A stretch of 20,927 nucleotides of DNA from the NCBI GenBank assembly GCA_016840825.1, contig JAEORN010000267.1, forward strand, positions 1 through 20,927, in the 5' to 3' direction. The DNA is from Candidatus Thorarchaeota archaeon (GTDB lineage Archaea > Asgardarchaeota > Thorarchaeia > Thorarchaeales > Thorarchaeaceae). The notes under the pieces were generated by a model. The model saw only the letters and a program-made list of their open reading frames with translations. It had not been told where the DNA came from and made no database searches. Below are positions 1 to 5,624 of this stretch, in pieces (positions within the stretch are counted from its first letter, which is position 1; each line of letters starts with the position of its first letter). Position numbers and translations under genes: made by a program.

Positions 1-195
1 CTTTAGGCGGTCCAATGCAAAAGCCCATGCCCAGCTGGGCCGCCCAAGTTTCTCTGCTTCGGCCTTATGCTGTTGGAAAGTACGCTCGTCAACAGCGCCT
101 GTTTCGTAAAGCAACCTACCAGTCATGGTGGACTTGCCGTGGTCGACGTGTCCGACGACGACTAGGTTAAGATGCTCTTTATCTTTCTTGGACAA
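1..195 (-). CDS. tuf: Elongation factor 1-alpha (EF-Tu family GTPase), N-terminal fragment
   Basis: This is the translational GTPase that brings aminoacyl-tRNA to the ribosome. Only the first 65 codons are in the window; the gene runs off the left edge. The translation begins [20 protein letters not shown], containing the G1/P-loop GHVDHGKST, and continues to the archaeal/eukaryotic landmark region ending in WAFALDRLK. The start is TTG at 195: an in-frame TAA lies two codons upstream, and an AGGAG motif (about 206-210) lies about 10 bases before it. An out-of-frame ATG at 200 sits closer to that motif but would give only 12 codons. The N-terminal segment between the P-loop and DRLK ([14 protein letters not shown]) follows the EF-1alpha, not the bacterial EF-Tu, pattern. 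Family assignment is very secure. Confidence 0.96.
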   Translation of the reverse strand, partial: MSKKDKEHLNLVVVGHVDHGKSTMTGRLLYETGAVDERTFQQHKAEAEKLGRPSWAWAFALDRLK

Positions 196-330
196 GGCAT
201 ATTATCTCCTTATTCTATTTTAGCGAATCCCCTAAGAAAGGGAACCTGCTCGCTGTCACTTTGGGGGATGCTTTTAACGCTTTCGACAAGGCCGCTTGAC
301 CATAGCTTGAAAGCACTGGACTAGTAGGCT
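196..330 (-). promoter_or_regulatory. Leader/promoter region of EF-1alpha with one copy of the 25-base repeat
   Basis: No credible gene fills this gap. Read on the minus strand it holds an A/T-rich TTAAAAGC at about 272-279 that could act as a TATA element with a leader of roughly 50 bases. A second A/T-rich stretch (CTAAAATAGAATAA, about 212-225) precedes the AGGAG ribosome-binding site. It also carries one copy of the repeat described at 281-305. Promoter placement is inference only. Confidence 0.35.
281..305 (-). repeat. 25-base direct repeat, copy 1
   Basis: The plus-strand bases tttcgacaaggccgcttg followed by one variable base and ccata occur here and again at 1062-1086, with a single mismatch (a/c). 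The core CAAGgccgCTTG can fold as a four-base-pair hairpin. The copy lies 25 bases downstream of the stop of the membrane-protein gene and upstream of EF-1alpha. The two copies fall in different reading frames relative to the genes they follow, so it looks like a nucleic-acid element rather than a shared protein end. Function unknown. Confidence 0.7.
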
Positions 331-1011
331 CTATTGGTCAGCATCATCATGATCGAACACTGGAGGAGTAGTATCTTCCGGATAGGTATCGGCTTCATCT
401 TCCTCTTTGCTAACTAGGCATGCGATTAGACAACAGGACAGCGGGATATAAGATAGGATAATCGGTATGAATGTGCTGAAGGACTCAAATCCGAATATTA
501 GTATGAGCAGCAGATAACCTACAAAGAAGAAGAGAAAGGGCATCAGCGCACAGTAGTACACTCTCTTCTCTATCGGTTCGGAATCGTCCTCTGCTGGCAA
601 TTCGGAGAGATTTCCAAGTCTTTTGATGAGATATCTCTTTACGAGCGCGCCAAGAAACCAAGGAATTGTCATGATGAGAAGAACCACTAGCAAAGGAACA
701 ATCTCAAAGGGATTGGCGATTAGAAAGCCATCAAATAGCGCACTTACAATGATATAGGGGAAAAAACTCACAGGAAACAGTAATAGCGTATATCTTCTTA
801 CACGTGGATGAGATGGCCCAAGGATATTGCTGTGTTCGAGGATAAATCCCCCGCAGAAGAATATTATCAACACTCCCAGAATACTGAAATCGATCTCCAA
901 AGGCACAAAGACATTGGTAAGGGAGAATAAGAAAACAGTGATAATTATGGCAATCACTCCGTAAGCTTCATACCTAGACAGGTCCGGTAGTTCTTGTTCC
1001 AGCTCTATCAC
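331..1011 (-). CDS. Polytopic membrane protein of unknown function
   Basis: I do not recognise a family. The 226-residue product has about six or seven hydrophobic segments, roughly residues 17-38, 43-58, 74-95, 100-123, 153-173 and 178-200. Charged loops lie between them, and the cytosol-like acidic tail ends in DHDDADQ. The GTG start overlaps a GAGGTGAT motif, so the exact start is unsure; no other ATG or GTG suits the first membrane segment better. It lies between the GNAT gene and EF-1alpha on the same strand, with about 75 bases to the upstream gene, which carries the 25-base repeat. There is no visible catalytic motif. Being a real gene is likely from its length and its consistent membrane topology; a function cannot be given. 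Confidence 0.72.
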   Translation of the reverse strand: MIELEQELPDLSRYEAYGVIAIIITVFLFSLTNVFVPLEIDFSILGVLIIFFCGGFILEHSNILGPSHPRVRRYTLLLFPVSFFPYIIVSALFDGFLIANPFEIVPLLVVLLIMTIPWFLGALVKRYLIKRLGNLSELPAEDDSEPIEKRVYYCALMPFLFFFVGYLLLILIFGFESFSTFIPIILSYIPLSCCLIACLVSKEEDEADTYPEDTTPPVFDHDDADQ

Positions 1012-1061
1012 CTCGAATTCCTACAACGACACATCTACCATGTGCCCTGATGTCATAATCC

Positions 1062-1086
1062 TTTCGACAAGGCCGCTTGCCCATAC
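1062..1086 (-). repeat. 25-base direct repeat, copy 2
   Basis: This is the second copy of the element at 281-305, differing at one position. It begins 3 bases after the stop codon of the GNAT gene (1089-1091). Both copies are thus placed just downstream of a stop codon and upstream of the next gene on the minus strand. Confidence 0.7.
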
Positions 1087-1088
1087 GT

Positions 1089-2015
1089 TCAAGTGAGCGG
1101 TTTTCTCCACATGTTCATCTCTGCGCTTTGAACGAAACCTGCTGATAGCAGGAATTGATTCAGGTCATCGGATATATCGACCTCGACTGAGCAAGCAAGT
1201 AATGGTCCTTTCTTCCTCAGGCTCTTCATGCCCTCACAAAGCATCGCCTTTTCTAGGTCAAGTTTCTCGAAATCTGGAAGGACGCCCATTCCCTCGACCT
1301 CAGCAATCTTTGTGGATGGATCGAACCGATACATACAGAAGCCTACGAACTCATCATCCTCGGTTGTTGCGACAAGATGTAGGTCATGGTGGAAGAAATC
1401 GGCTTCTGCAAGGAATCGCATCTTTTCTAAGGTCATGTTCTCTCCACAATGTGTGAATACTGAGCCCACGACCTTGATGAATGCAGCATAGTCATCTTCT
1501 CCTCGGATAGATCGTATCTTGAAGCCTTCAGGAAGCTCGTATGCTGGTACGGGGGTATTAGAAGGGAACTCATAGTTGTACTCGTGAAGGCCCGTATCCT
1601 CATAGCCCATCTCGGTCAAGTGAGTGATTCGCTTTTGGTCCGAATCTACTGTGTACATGATGATGCGATTACGCACAATATTCGGGTTAGTCCGTTCAAG
1701 TTCCTCTATCTGAGCAAACAGGTCCTTCTCCATATCCTTGTATGAAGGGTGTATCTCGATGTGATAGTTACCAGCTGAACCTCGATGAGATACTGCAATG
1801 ATTTCAGCATCTGGGTCACTTGATGCTCTCCAGACCTTGATGGTTTCATCATCAGCTGGTGAATAATCTAGACCACAAGGACCGCGTTTCTGATTCTCGA
1901 CCTTCGTTGGAATCAAATAGTGAAGTGTGCCGTTCTTCATATAGACCTCTGAGAGAAATGCACGTACAGTATCCAAATCGTTCGTAAAGCTGAATGGATG
2001 GATGAATAGTTGCAT
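1089..2015 (-). CDS. Tandem GNAT-fold N-acetyltransferase
   Basis: The product of about 308 residues fits a double GNAT architecture, as in mycothiol-synthase-like and other two-domain acetyltransferases that move an acetyl group from acetyl-CoA to an amine. The N-terminal half (about residues 1-145) contains an acetyltransferase-like core ending in HLTEMGYEDTGLHEYNYEF. The C-terminal half starts with LPEGFKIRSIRGEDDYAAFIKV and holds strand beta-4-like FVGFCMYRFD and the VEGMGVLPDFEKLDLEKAM segment, where acetyl-CoA would bind, though the usual Q/R-x-x-G-x-G/A loop is degenerate. It ends LLSAGFVQSAEMNMWRKPL, a typical GNAT end. I chose ATG 2015 because AAGAGGTG lies 5 bases before it, and a TATA-like element at 2045-2057 would start transcription near 2026, inside the longer reading from ATG 2033. 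Substrate unknown. Confidence 0.8.
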   Translation of the reverse strand: MQLFIHPFSFTNDLDTVRAFLSEVYMKNGTLHYLIPTKVENQKRGPCGLDYSPADDETIKVWRASSDPDAEIIAVSHRGSAGNYHIEIHPSYKDMEKDLFAQIEELERTNPNIVRNRIIMYTVDSDQKRITHLTEMGYEDTGLHEYNYEFPSNTPVPAYELPEGFKIRSIRGEDDYAAFIKVVGSVFTHCGENMTLEKMRFLAEADFFHHDLHLVATTEDDEFVGFCMYRFDPSTKIAEVEGMGVLPDFEKLDLEKAMLCEGMKSLRKKGPLLACSVEVDISDDLNQFLLSAGFVQSAEMNMWRKPLT

Positions 2016-2044
2016 AGTGACACCTCTTGACATGACCTCAAAGT

Positions 2045-2057
2045 ATCAAATAAATAC
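2045..2057. promoter_or_regulatory. Shared TATA element of a divergent promoter
   Basis: The segment caaataaatacca reads as an archaeal TATA box on both strands (AAATAAATAC on plus, GGTATTTATTTG on minus). It lies between the divergent GNAT (minus) and ParB-like (plus) genes, only 66 bases apart at their longest readings. A start of transcription about 26 bases away on the minus side falls near 2026, just before the Shine-Dalgarno of ATG 2015. No second TATA box is seen for the plus gene. Confidence 0.5.
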
Positions 2058-2099
2058 CATAACACCAAAGCAATTCTCCGGATGTTTTCGGTCTAGAAG

Positions 2100-2447
2100 G
2101 TGAAATCAATCTCTGATACATTCAAGCTGCGACTAGATAAGATTCAACCAAGCCAACTCTATATCAGTAGAGCAAAGTATGCAGAAGTATTGAAGCAGTT
2201 TGAATCAGAAGAAAGATTAGATCTCGAACCAATTCCAATCAAAGAGCTTGATGGTGAGCTTGTTTCGACAGATGGTCATACACGAGGCGTATTGTGGGTC
2301 CTGAAAGGATATGATGAGGTCGATTGTGTCTGGGAAGACCTTGAGATGGATTGGGAGGAATATCGTATCTGTGTCCAGTGGCGCAAGGATGCTGGAATCA
2401 CATCGATGTATAACCTGAGAGATAGGTTCCTTAATCATGGAGTATGA
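2100..2447 (+). CDS. ParB/sulfiredoxin-fold domain-like protein, probably frameshifted near its end
   Basis: The 115-residue reading has the layout of small ParB-like nuclease-domain proteins: IQPSQLYISRAKY (about residues 15-27), then LEPIPIKELDGELVSTDGHTRGV (about 42-64). The (T)DGHTR motif corresponds to the nucleotide-binding GxxR-type box of the ParB/Srx fold. A W-rich tail, DCVWEDLEMDWEEYRICVQW, follows. The frame stops at TGA 2445-2447 directly after NHGV. A reading shifted by one base (from ATG 2437) continues with EYEILWLDRCRAMQEELKK to TAA 2509-2511, which fits as the natural end of the same protein. The start is GTG 2100, overlapping AGAAGG; no better in-frame start exists. Whether this is a true mutation, a sequencing error or recoding cannot be told here. 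Function unknown; DNA binding or nucleotide hydrolysis are family-based guesses. Confidence 0.65.
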   Translation: MKSISDTFKLRLDKIQPSQLYISRAKYAEVLKQFESEERLDLEPIPIKELDGELVSTDGHTRGVLWVLKGYDEVDCVWEDLEMDWEEYRICVQWRKDAGITSMYNLRDRFLNHGV

Positions 2448-2511
2448 GATTCTGTGGCTTGATCGCTGTCGTGCAATGCAAGAAGAACTGAAGAAGGATC
2501 GAGAGCTATAA
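2437..2511 (+). other. Probable C-terminal continuation of the ParB-like gene in the +1 frame
   Basis: These 24 codons plus stop (MEYEILWLDRCRAMQEELKK and four more residues) lie one base out of frame with the gene that starts at 2100 and overlap its stop. The acidic/basic helical composition, and the way the reading joins directly after the residues FLN, suggest that one extra base (for example C2436) separates two parts of one protein. The stop at 2511 overlaps by 6 bases the end of the convergent membrane-protein gene. It could instead be an independent tiny gene using ATG 2437, but there is no Shine-Dalgarno in front. Confidence 0.5.
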
Positions 2512-2964
2512 ATCCTGTTCGAGTTCTTCGCGTTCTTGTTTTTTCTGAATCTGATATCTGTCCCATGCATCAAGCCATTTCTTTGATTTCGGTTCATAAA
2601 ATGAATCCATTCTCCGGGCTAAGAATGAACCCAATAGCCAAATCACTGTAAGTGTACCAATGATTGCCAAATATCCAAAATCGAGATAATATGTGACTGG
2701 TCTGGTTCCTGTCGCGAGATTGATAGCAATAGTGAGGCCAGAGAATCCGAGTGGGAGTAACACAGGTTTTGCAGTTTGACTTCGTGGAGGGATTCTTGGT
2801 GGTCTGGCATCTGGAGAAAAGAAGAAACCTAGGAGAAATGTAGCTGAAATCAAACAAACTAGAAGAACAGATACTGCTAGTATATCTTCTAGGTAGAATA
2901 TGGAAACAAGTATTGGAATATTCAAGAACATGGTAATAATGAACGCCTTTGGCCGCCCTTGCAA
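2506..2964 (-). CDS. Small membrane protein of unknown function
   Basis: I do not recognise a family. The product of about 152 residues has four hydrophobic segments: roughly residues 10-25, 28-50, 68-84 and 96-113. A proline/arginine-rich loop (DARPPRIPPRSQ) follows the second. It ends in a charged, probably cytoplasmic helix rich in K, E and Q (QIQKKQEREELEQDL) that could form a short coiled coil. The start is uncertain: GTG 2970 gives the longest form, but GAGGT lies 7 bases before TTG 2964, the better-spaced start. It sits about 100 bases downstream of the HxlR regulator on the same strand and may be its co-transcribed target. It converges with the ParB-like gene, with a small overlap of ends. 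Confidence 0.65.
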   Translation of the reverse strand: MQGRPKAFIITMFLNIPILVSIFYLEDILAVSVLLVCLISATFLLGFFFSPDARPPRIPPRSQTAKPVLLPLGFSGLTIAINLATGTRPVTYYLDFGYLAIIGTLTVIWLLGSFLARRMDSFYEPKSKKWLDAWDRYQIQKKQEREELEQDL

Positions 2965-3061
2965 TACCACGACCTCGATTCGAAGTAGTATTCCAAAAGG
3001 TCATAATGTTATCGGAGTTCTAGAATCCGCGGATGATTTTACTAGAAATGACTGTCTTCGC

Positions 3062-3391
3062 TCAACGAGCCTTTTCTGGAACATACCCCCACTCTTGAAC
3101 CCATTCCTTGATCGCATCCATGACCGGTATGAGTCCCATACCTCGAGGGGTCAACGAGTATTCGATACGGGGTTGTATCTCCGCGAATGCCTCTCTCTTG
3201 AGAATCTCAAGCTCACAGAGCTCATTCAGTCTATCTGTCAAGGTCTTTGGACTGCCATTGAACTCCTTCTGAAGGGCGTTAAATCGAACGGGTTGATCAT
3301 AGATGATGATCCTTGGGATGTCCAAAGTGTGCTTCTTCCCGATGATGTCGTATCCTTGCAGAACCCTAGATTTGACCCTTGGGAAATGCAT
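3062..3391 (-). CDS. HxlR-family winged-helix transcriptional regulator
   Basis: HxlR proteins are small dimeric winged-helix DNA-binding regulators, often of redox or aldehyde stress genes. The 109-residue product matches the family core: YDIIGKKHTLDIPRIII (first helix region), VRFNALQKEFNGSPKTLTDRLNELCELEIL (helix-turn-helix with the recognition helix SPKTLTDRLNEL), then IQPRIEYSLTPRGMGLIP (the wing, with the family's P-x-x-EYSLT-x-x-G) and a C-terminal dimer helix. The N-terminus lacks the conserved cysteine that many members carry before the first helix, so cysteine-based redox sensing there seems absent. It lies 170 bases downstream of a flavodoxin gene and has its own TATA box at about 3427-3435, with direct repeats around it. 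Family is secure; the signal it senses is unknown. Confidence 0.9.
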   Translation of the reverse strand: MHFPRVKSRVLQGYDIIGKKHTLDIPRIIIYDQPVRFNALQKEFNGSPKTLTDRLNELCELEILKREAFAEIQPRIEYSLTPRGMGLIPVMDAIKEWVQEWGYVPEKAR

Positions 3392-3397
3392 AGATTC

Positions 3398-3436
3398 TGT
3401 GATATCTTCCTGTCATTGATGATTGTGATATATACG
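3398..3436 (-). promoter_or_regulatory. HxlR promoter: TATA box plus paired TGTGATAT repeats
   Basis: On the minus strand GTATATATC (about 3427-3435) is a good TATA box, about 40 bases before the ATG at 3391, giving a leader of roughly 14 bases. The octamer TGTGATAT (plus strand) occurs twice, at 3398-3405 and 3424-3431, 26 bases apart: one copy overlaps the TATA box and the other the expected transcription start. Such a pair would suit autoregulation, which is inference. Confidence 0.5.
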
Positions 3437-3561
3437 TCAGTAGGTTTGAAGTTCTATCTGAAGCAAAAAAGAGTAGGAAGAGCCTTTGCAGACATTCTAG
3501 TAACTACCATCTGCATTAGCTCGTTAGGTATAATCATCTACCTTGGCTAGATTCAGGAATC

Positions 3562-4098
3562 CTATTTGTTTGCTAGATCCACGATCCAGTTTCGGACTTT
3601 CTCCGAATCGCGGTAGTCTATCACTTCGGGAAGCTCTTGTCCTTCAGGTAAGTTCTTCCTAACAATACCTTGAACAAGCTTTCTAACCAGAAAGTTGTAC
3701 TTCTTGAAATCGAACATACCACCAAAGAGACCTGTTGATACAGGAGTGATCTCAGGATATTGTGCAGCAATCTTGTCGAGATATGCTGCTTGTGCATCGT
3801 TGCACAAATCAGGGTTACCTGCATCCCCGCAAACCACAAAGAGCGCGACCTTCGTATTTGAAAGCTCCTCAATGTTTTCTTCCATGAATTTTCGAGGTTC
3901 CTTGGTCCATTGACCTGCTGCTATACCACTTCCTATGACAATAATATCATAATCTGATATAGAAGAGGAGAGATTCTCTTTCTTCAGGTTGACTGCATCA
4001 ACAGTTGCACCTGCTTCTTGAGCGGCATTGACCATTTCCTCTACAATTCCGGTAGTCGTTCCATATCTTGATCCATAACATATAGCGATGCGTTTCAT
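3562..4098 (-). CDS. Flavodoxin-domain protein (HemG-like protoporphyrinogen oxidase type)
   Basis: This protein binds FMN and carries electrons or oxidises a small substrate. The N-terminus RIAICYGSRYGTTTGIVEEM holds the phosphate-binding loop (Y8-GSRYGTT-15). IIVIGSGIAAGQW (about residues 52-64) and ALFVVCGDAGNPDLCN (about 85-100) are the other two flavin-contacting segments. At 178 residues it matches the length of flavodoxin_5/HemG-type proteins, which in bacteria oxidise protoporphyrinogen with menaquinone; many archaeal relatives have unknown partners. The ATG follows the stop of the SH3-like gene with no gap (TAGATG), so the two are probably translated in a coupled way. The HxlR regulator lies downstream. 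FMN binding is well supported; the haem role is not. Confidence 0.88.
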   Translation of the reverse strand: MKRIAICYGSRYGTTTGIVEEMVNAAQEAGATVDAVNLKKENLSSSISDYDIIVIGSGIAAGQWTKEPRKFMEENIEELSNTKVALFVVCGDAGNPDLCNDAQAAYLDKIAAQYPEITPVSTGLFGGMFDFKKYNFLVRKLVQGIVRKNLPEGQELPEVIDYRDSEKVRNWIVDLANK

Positions 4099-4509
4099 CT
4101 ATATCACAGAGGATAGAAGAAGACTAGAACAAAACCCTTTCGGGATTCGACTCTTGCATGATACGGAGTAGAGTTTCAAGTTCTCAAGAGGAATCCATCC
4201 CTCTGTACCGTCTTTTGCACGAACCCACCCCCAACTTGCGACTTCAAGTAATATCGTAATCTCTTGTCCAATATCAACTGATATCTCGAACGAGTTGTAG
4301 TTTCGAATCGCTTTATACATTCCAGGCTTGTGAAGTTGGGATAGATATGCCTCTGGCACCCATGCAGAGAGGCCAGATTCATTCGTGCACCAGAGCCAAC
4401 CACTCCACTCAGTCGCTCTTCGTTCACCTCGAAGAATCTCACCTGTTTTCATCGTAAGGACACTTGCTGAGTCTGGCCCATGTGCCTTAATCACTTGTCC
4501 AATTTGCAT
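4099..4509 (-). CDS. Tandem SH3-like domain protein
   Basis: The 136-residue product appears to carry two variant SH3-like beta-barrels. The first spans about residues 5-60, with LRGERRATEWSGWLWCTNES and the strand GLSAWVPEAYL. The second spans about residues 65-115, with YKAIRNYNSFEISVDIGQEI, WGWVRAKDGTEGWIPLENL. The G-W-V/x-P signature at the end of each half is typical of variant SH3 domains that bind peptides or cell-surface polymers. There is no signal peptide or membrane segment. The last 20 residues are different and may be disordered. The ATG at 4509 has GGTG about 7 bases upstream, and an A/T-rich TATA-like element lies at 4561-4572. It ends exactly where the flavodoxin begins, so a joint role is likely, but I cannot say which. 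Confidence 0.7.
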   Translation of the reverse strand: MQIGQVIKAHGPDSASVLTMKTGEILRGERRATEWSGWLWCTNESGLSAWVPEAYLSQLHKPGMYKAIRNYNSFEISVDIGQEITILLEVASWGWVRAKDGTEGWIPLENLKLYSVSCKSRIPKGFCSSLLLSSVI

Positions 4510-4560
4510 ATGCAGACACCACTAGACATCTTTCTCAAAATTCTCAGATTAAGGTTGTAC

Positions 4561-4572
4561 AAAATTATATTT
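4561..4572 (-). promoter_or_regulatory. TATA box of the SH3-flavodoxin operon
   Basis: The minus-strand reading AAATATAATTTT is a good archaeal TATA element. It would place the transcription start near 4540, about 30 bases before the ATG at 4509. The divergent acetyltransferase gene has its own A/T-rich box (TTTTATC) at 4621-4627. Confidence 0.5.
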
Positions 4573-4650
4573 CTCGAAATTGACGAGTGGTCTGAGGACA
4601 TATGATAGAGAAGGAATGAATTTTATCAGGAAAATGCACTCTGTTTTGTC

Positions 4651-5226
4651 ATGTACTACGGAGAACTTGTATGCTTACGCTCTTTGGAGCTGGCTGACTT
4701 TGACGACATCATGCAATTTCAGAACGATTGGAATCTCCGTAGATGGGCAGGTGTTCCATTACCGAAATCACATCGAGCTATAAAGGAGTGGCTTGAGATC
4801 GCATCTGGGGCACATCCTTGGCGTGATGGTACCATGTCCTTTGCAGTAGTTGATAAGAGAACTAACGAATTCATTGGAATCACGAGATTCTATGATGTGA
4901 AAAGTCCACATCATAGGGCTTCCCTTGGGCTTGCAATCCACAATCCAAACAACAGATCGAAAGGATATGGTACAGATACTACTAATGTCATGCTATGGAT
5001 TGGATTCAATGTGCTGGGGCTGCACAGCATGTATCTGGATACAATGGAGCATAATGAACATGCAATTCATGTAGCAGAAAAGACTGGTTTCAAGAGAGTA
5101 GGGATGTTTCGAGAAACCGAGTTCATAGATGGTGAATACAAAGGATTGGTATACTTTGACATTCTGAAAGATGAGTTCTTTGAGAGGTATCCACCAGGAG
5201 TTCCAATTGGATTGCCTGCCGAATAG
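4651..5226 (+). CDS. RimJ/RimL-type GNAT N-acetyltransferase
   Basis: The enzyme transfers acetyl from acetyl-CoA to an amine, commonly a protein N-terminus or a small molecule. The 191-residue product shows the RimJ/RimL layout: VCLRSLELADFDDIMQFQND at the N-terminus, FIGITRFYDV as the beta-4 strand (about residues 74-83), and LGLAIHNPNNRSKGYGTDTT as motif A, with the acetyl-CoA-binding R-x-K-G-Y-G-T turn (about 92-111). The motif-B region is NEHAIHVAEKTGFKRVGMFRE (about 130-150), with the typical N-x-x-A-x-x-x-x-E-K-x-GF pattern. All key elements are present. There is no Shine-Dalgarno; TTTTATC at 4621-4627 is 24-30 bases upstream, so the message may be leaderless. It converges with the tiny-gene operon at 5250. 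Confidence 0.9.
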   Translation: MYYGELVCLRSLELADFDDIMQFQNDWNLRRWAGVPLPKSHRAIKEWLEIASGAHPWRDGTMSFAVVDKRTNEFIGITRFYDVKSPHHRASLGLAIHNPNNRSKGYGTDTTNVMLWIGFNVLGLHSMYLDTMEHNEHAIHVAEKTGFKRVGMFRETEFIDGEYKGLVYFDILKDEFFERYPPGVPIGLPAE

Positions 5227-5247
5227 AGATGTAAAAAGAAGCGGCGT

Positions 5248-5271
5248 GCTTACGTTGCTTCCAACGCAAGC
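5248..5271 (-). terminator. Hairpin terminator of the tiny-gene operon
   Basis: On the minus strand GCTTGCGTTG pairs with CAACGTAAGC across a GAAG loop: ten pairs, one of them G-U. A T-rich stretch, CTTCTTTTTAC (about 5231-5242), follows within 10 bases. The hairpin covers the stop codon of the third tiny gene at 5250-5252. Confidence 0.7.
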
Positions 5272-5372
5272 ACATCATCAACTGTAAGTTCCTGTCCCTT
5301 GCGGGGCTTTGAGGACTGTACTGAGTGGAATTTCTTCTCCTCAGCCTTGAACCATGGGTAGGGATGTCTCAT
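5250..5372 (-). CDS. Tiny gene 3 of a three-gene mini-operon (40 residues)
   Basis: I recognise no family. The peptide begins MRHPYPWFKAEEKKFHSVQS, has a basic middle (SKPRKGQ) and ends in a probable short helix, LTVDDVLALEAT. There are no cysteines and no membrane segment. The ATG at 5372 is preceded by GGAGGT with 8 intervening bases, the best ribosome-binding site in the window. That site overlaps the stop of tiny gene 2, only 6 bases away and in the same frame. The stop codon lies inside the terminator hairpin. The ribosome site, tight spacing, promoter and terminator together argue that it is translated, despite its small size. Confidence 0.62.
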   Translation of the reverse strand: MRHPYPWFKAEEKKFHSVQSSKPRKGQELTVDDVLALEAT

Positions 5373-5378
5373 TGAGAT

Positions 5379-5459
5379 TTACCTCCGGAAGTAAGCTTGA
5401 GTGATAGCCTTGGTGGAGATCTGGGCCTTAGGAGCCTTGGATACTTTCGCGAGTGCCAT
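5379..5459 (-). CDS. Tiny gene 2 of the mini-operon (26 residues, basic)
   Basis: The reading is MALAKVSKAPKAQISTKAIT followed by QAYFRR: four lysines, two arginines and no acidic residue. GAGGT lies 7 bases before the ATG and overlaps the end of tiny gene 1, 5 bases upstream. It shares with tiny gene 1 the opening MALA, a central STKA and an AY pair before a basic end, which suggests an ancient duplication. The charge suggests binding to nucleic acid or the ribosome, but that is a guess. No known small ribosomal protein (for example L41e) matches. Confidence 0.6.
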   Translation of the reverse strand: MALAKVSKAPKAQISTKAITQAYFRR

Positions 5460-5464
5460 AGTGA

Positions 5465-5566
5465 TTACCTCACAACAGTTGCGTAAGCGTAGCCTACTGC
5501 TTTGGTCGATTGGACCTGTCTGTTCTTCTTCACAAATTCAGTTCGGGTATTAGTTGCTAGAGCCAT
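5465..5566 (-). CDS. Tiny gene 1 of the mini-operon (33 residues, basic)
   Basis: The reading begins MALATNTRTEFVKKNRQVQS and continues TKAVGYAYATVVR, with six basic and one acidic residue. It is the first gene after a strong TATA box at 5599-5606, which predicts a leader of only about 10 bases, so it may start almost leaderless; the only ribosome-site-like motif is a weak GTGA. The shared MALA and STKA-x-x-x-AY pattern links it to tiny gene 2. No homologue is known to me. Promoter position and coupling to the next gene are the main support for its being real. Confidence 0.6.
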   Translation of the reverse strand: MALATNTRTEFVKKNRQVQSTKAVGYAYATVVR

Positions 5567-5598
5567 GATATTTCACAAGGAATACCACTCAGATTTAG

Positions 5599-5606
5599 TA
5601 TATATA
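5599..5606 (-). promoter_or_regulatory. TATA box of the tiny-gene operon
   Basis: The minus-strand sequence GGTATATATACTAAA contains a near-perfect TATATATA core. The distance to the first ATG (5566) is about 35 bases, right for an archaeal promoter with a very short leader. Confidence 0.7.
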
Positions 5607-5624
5607 CCGAAGCCACAAGATAGG

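Noticed and set aside
281..1086. Treating the two 25-base repeat copies as the start of a CRISPR array or an insertion-sequence end
   Set aside because: Only two copies about 780 bases apart with a normal gene between them; no regular spacers, no transposase and no target-site duplication seen.
2900..3550. 216-codon plus-strand frame across the HxlR gene
   Set aside because: It is antisense to a clear HxlR family protein; its translation has no fold-like pattern in that part. Only the last 40 residues lie outside and are a hydrophobic intergenic reading.
4290..4320. TTTCGAATCG as a possible tRNA T-loop
   Set aside because: No matching acceptor, D or anticodon stems around it; it lies inside the SH3-like coding frame. 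The same motif at 13258 also has no tRNA fold.
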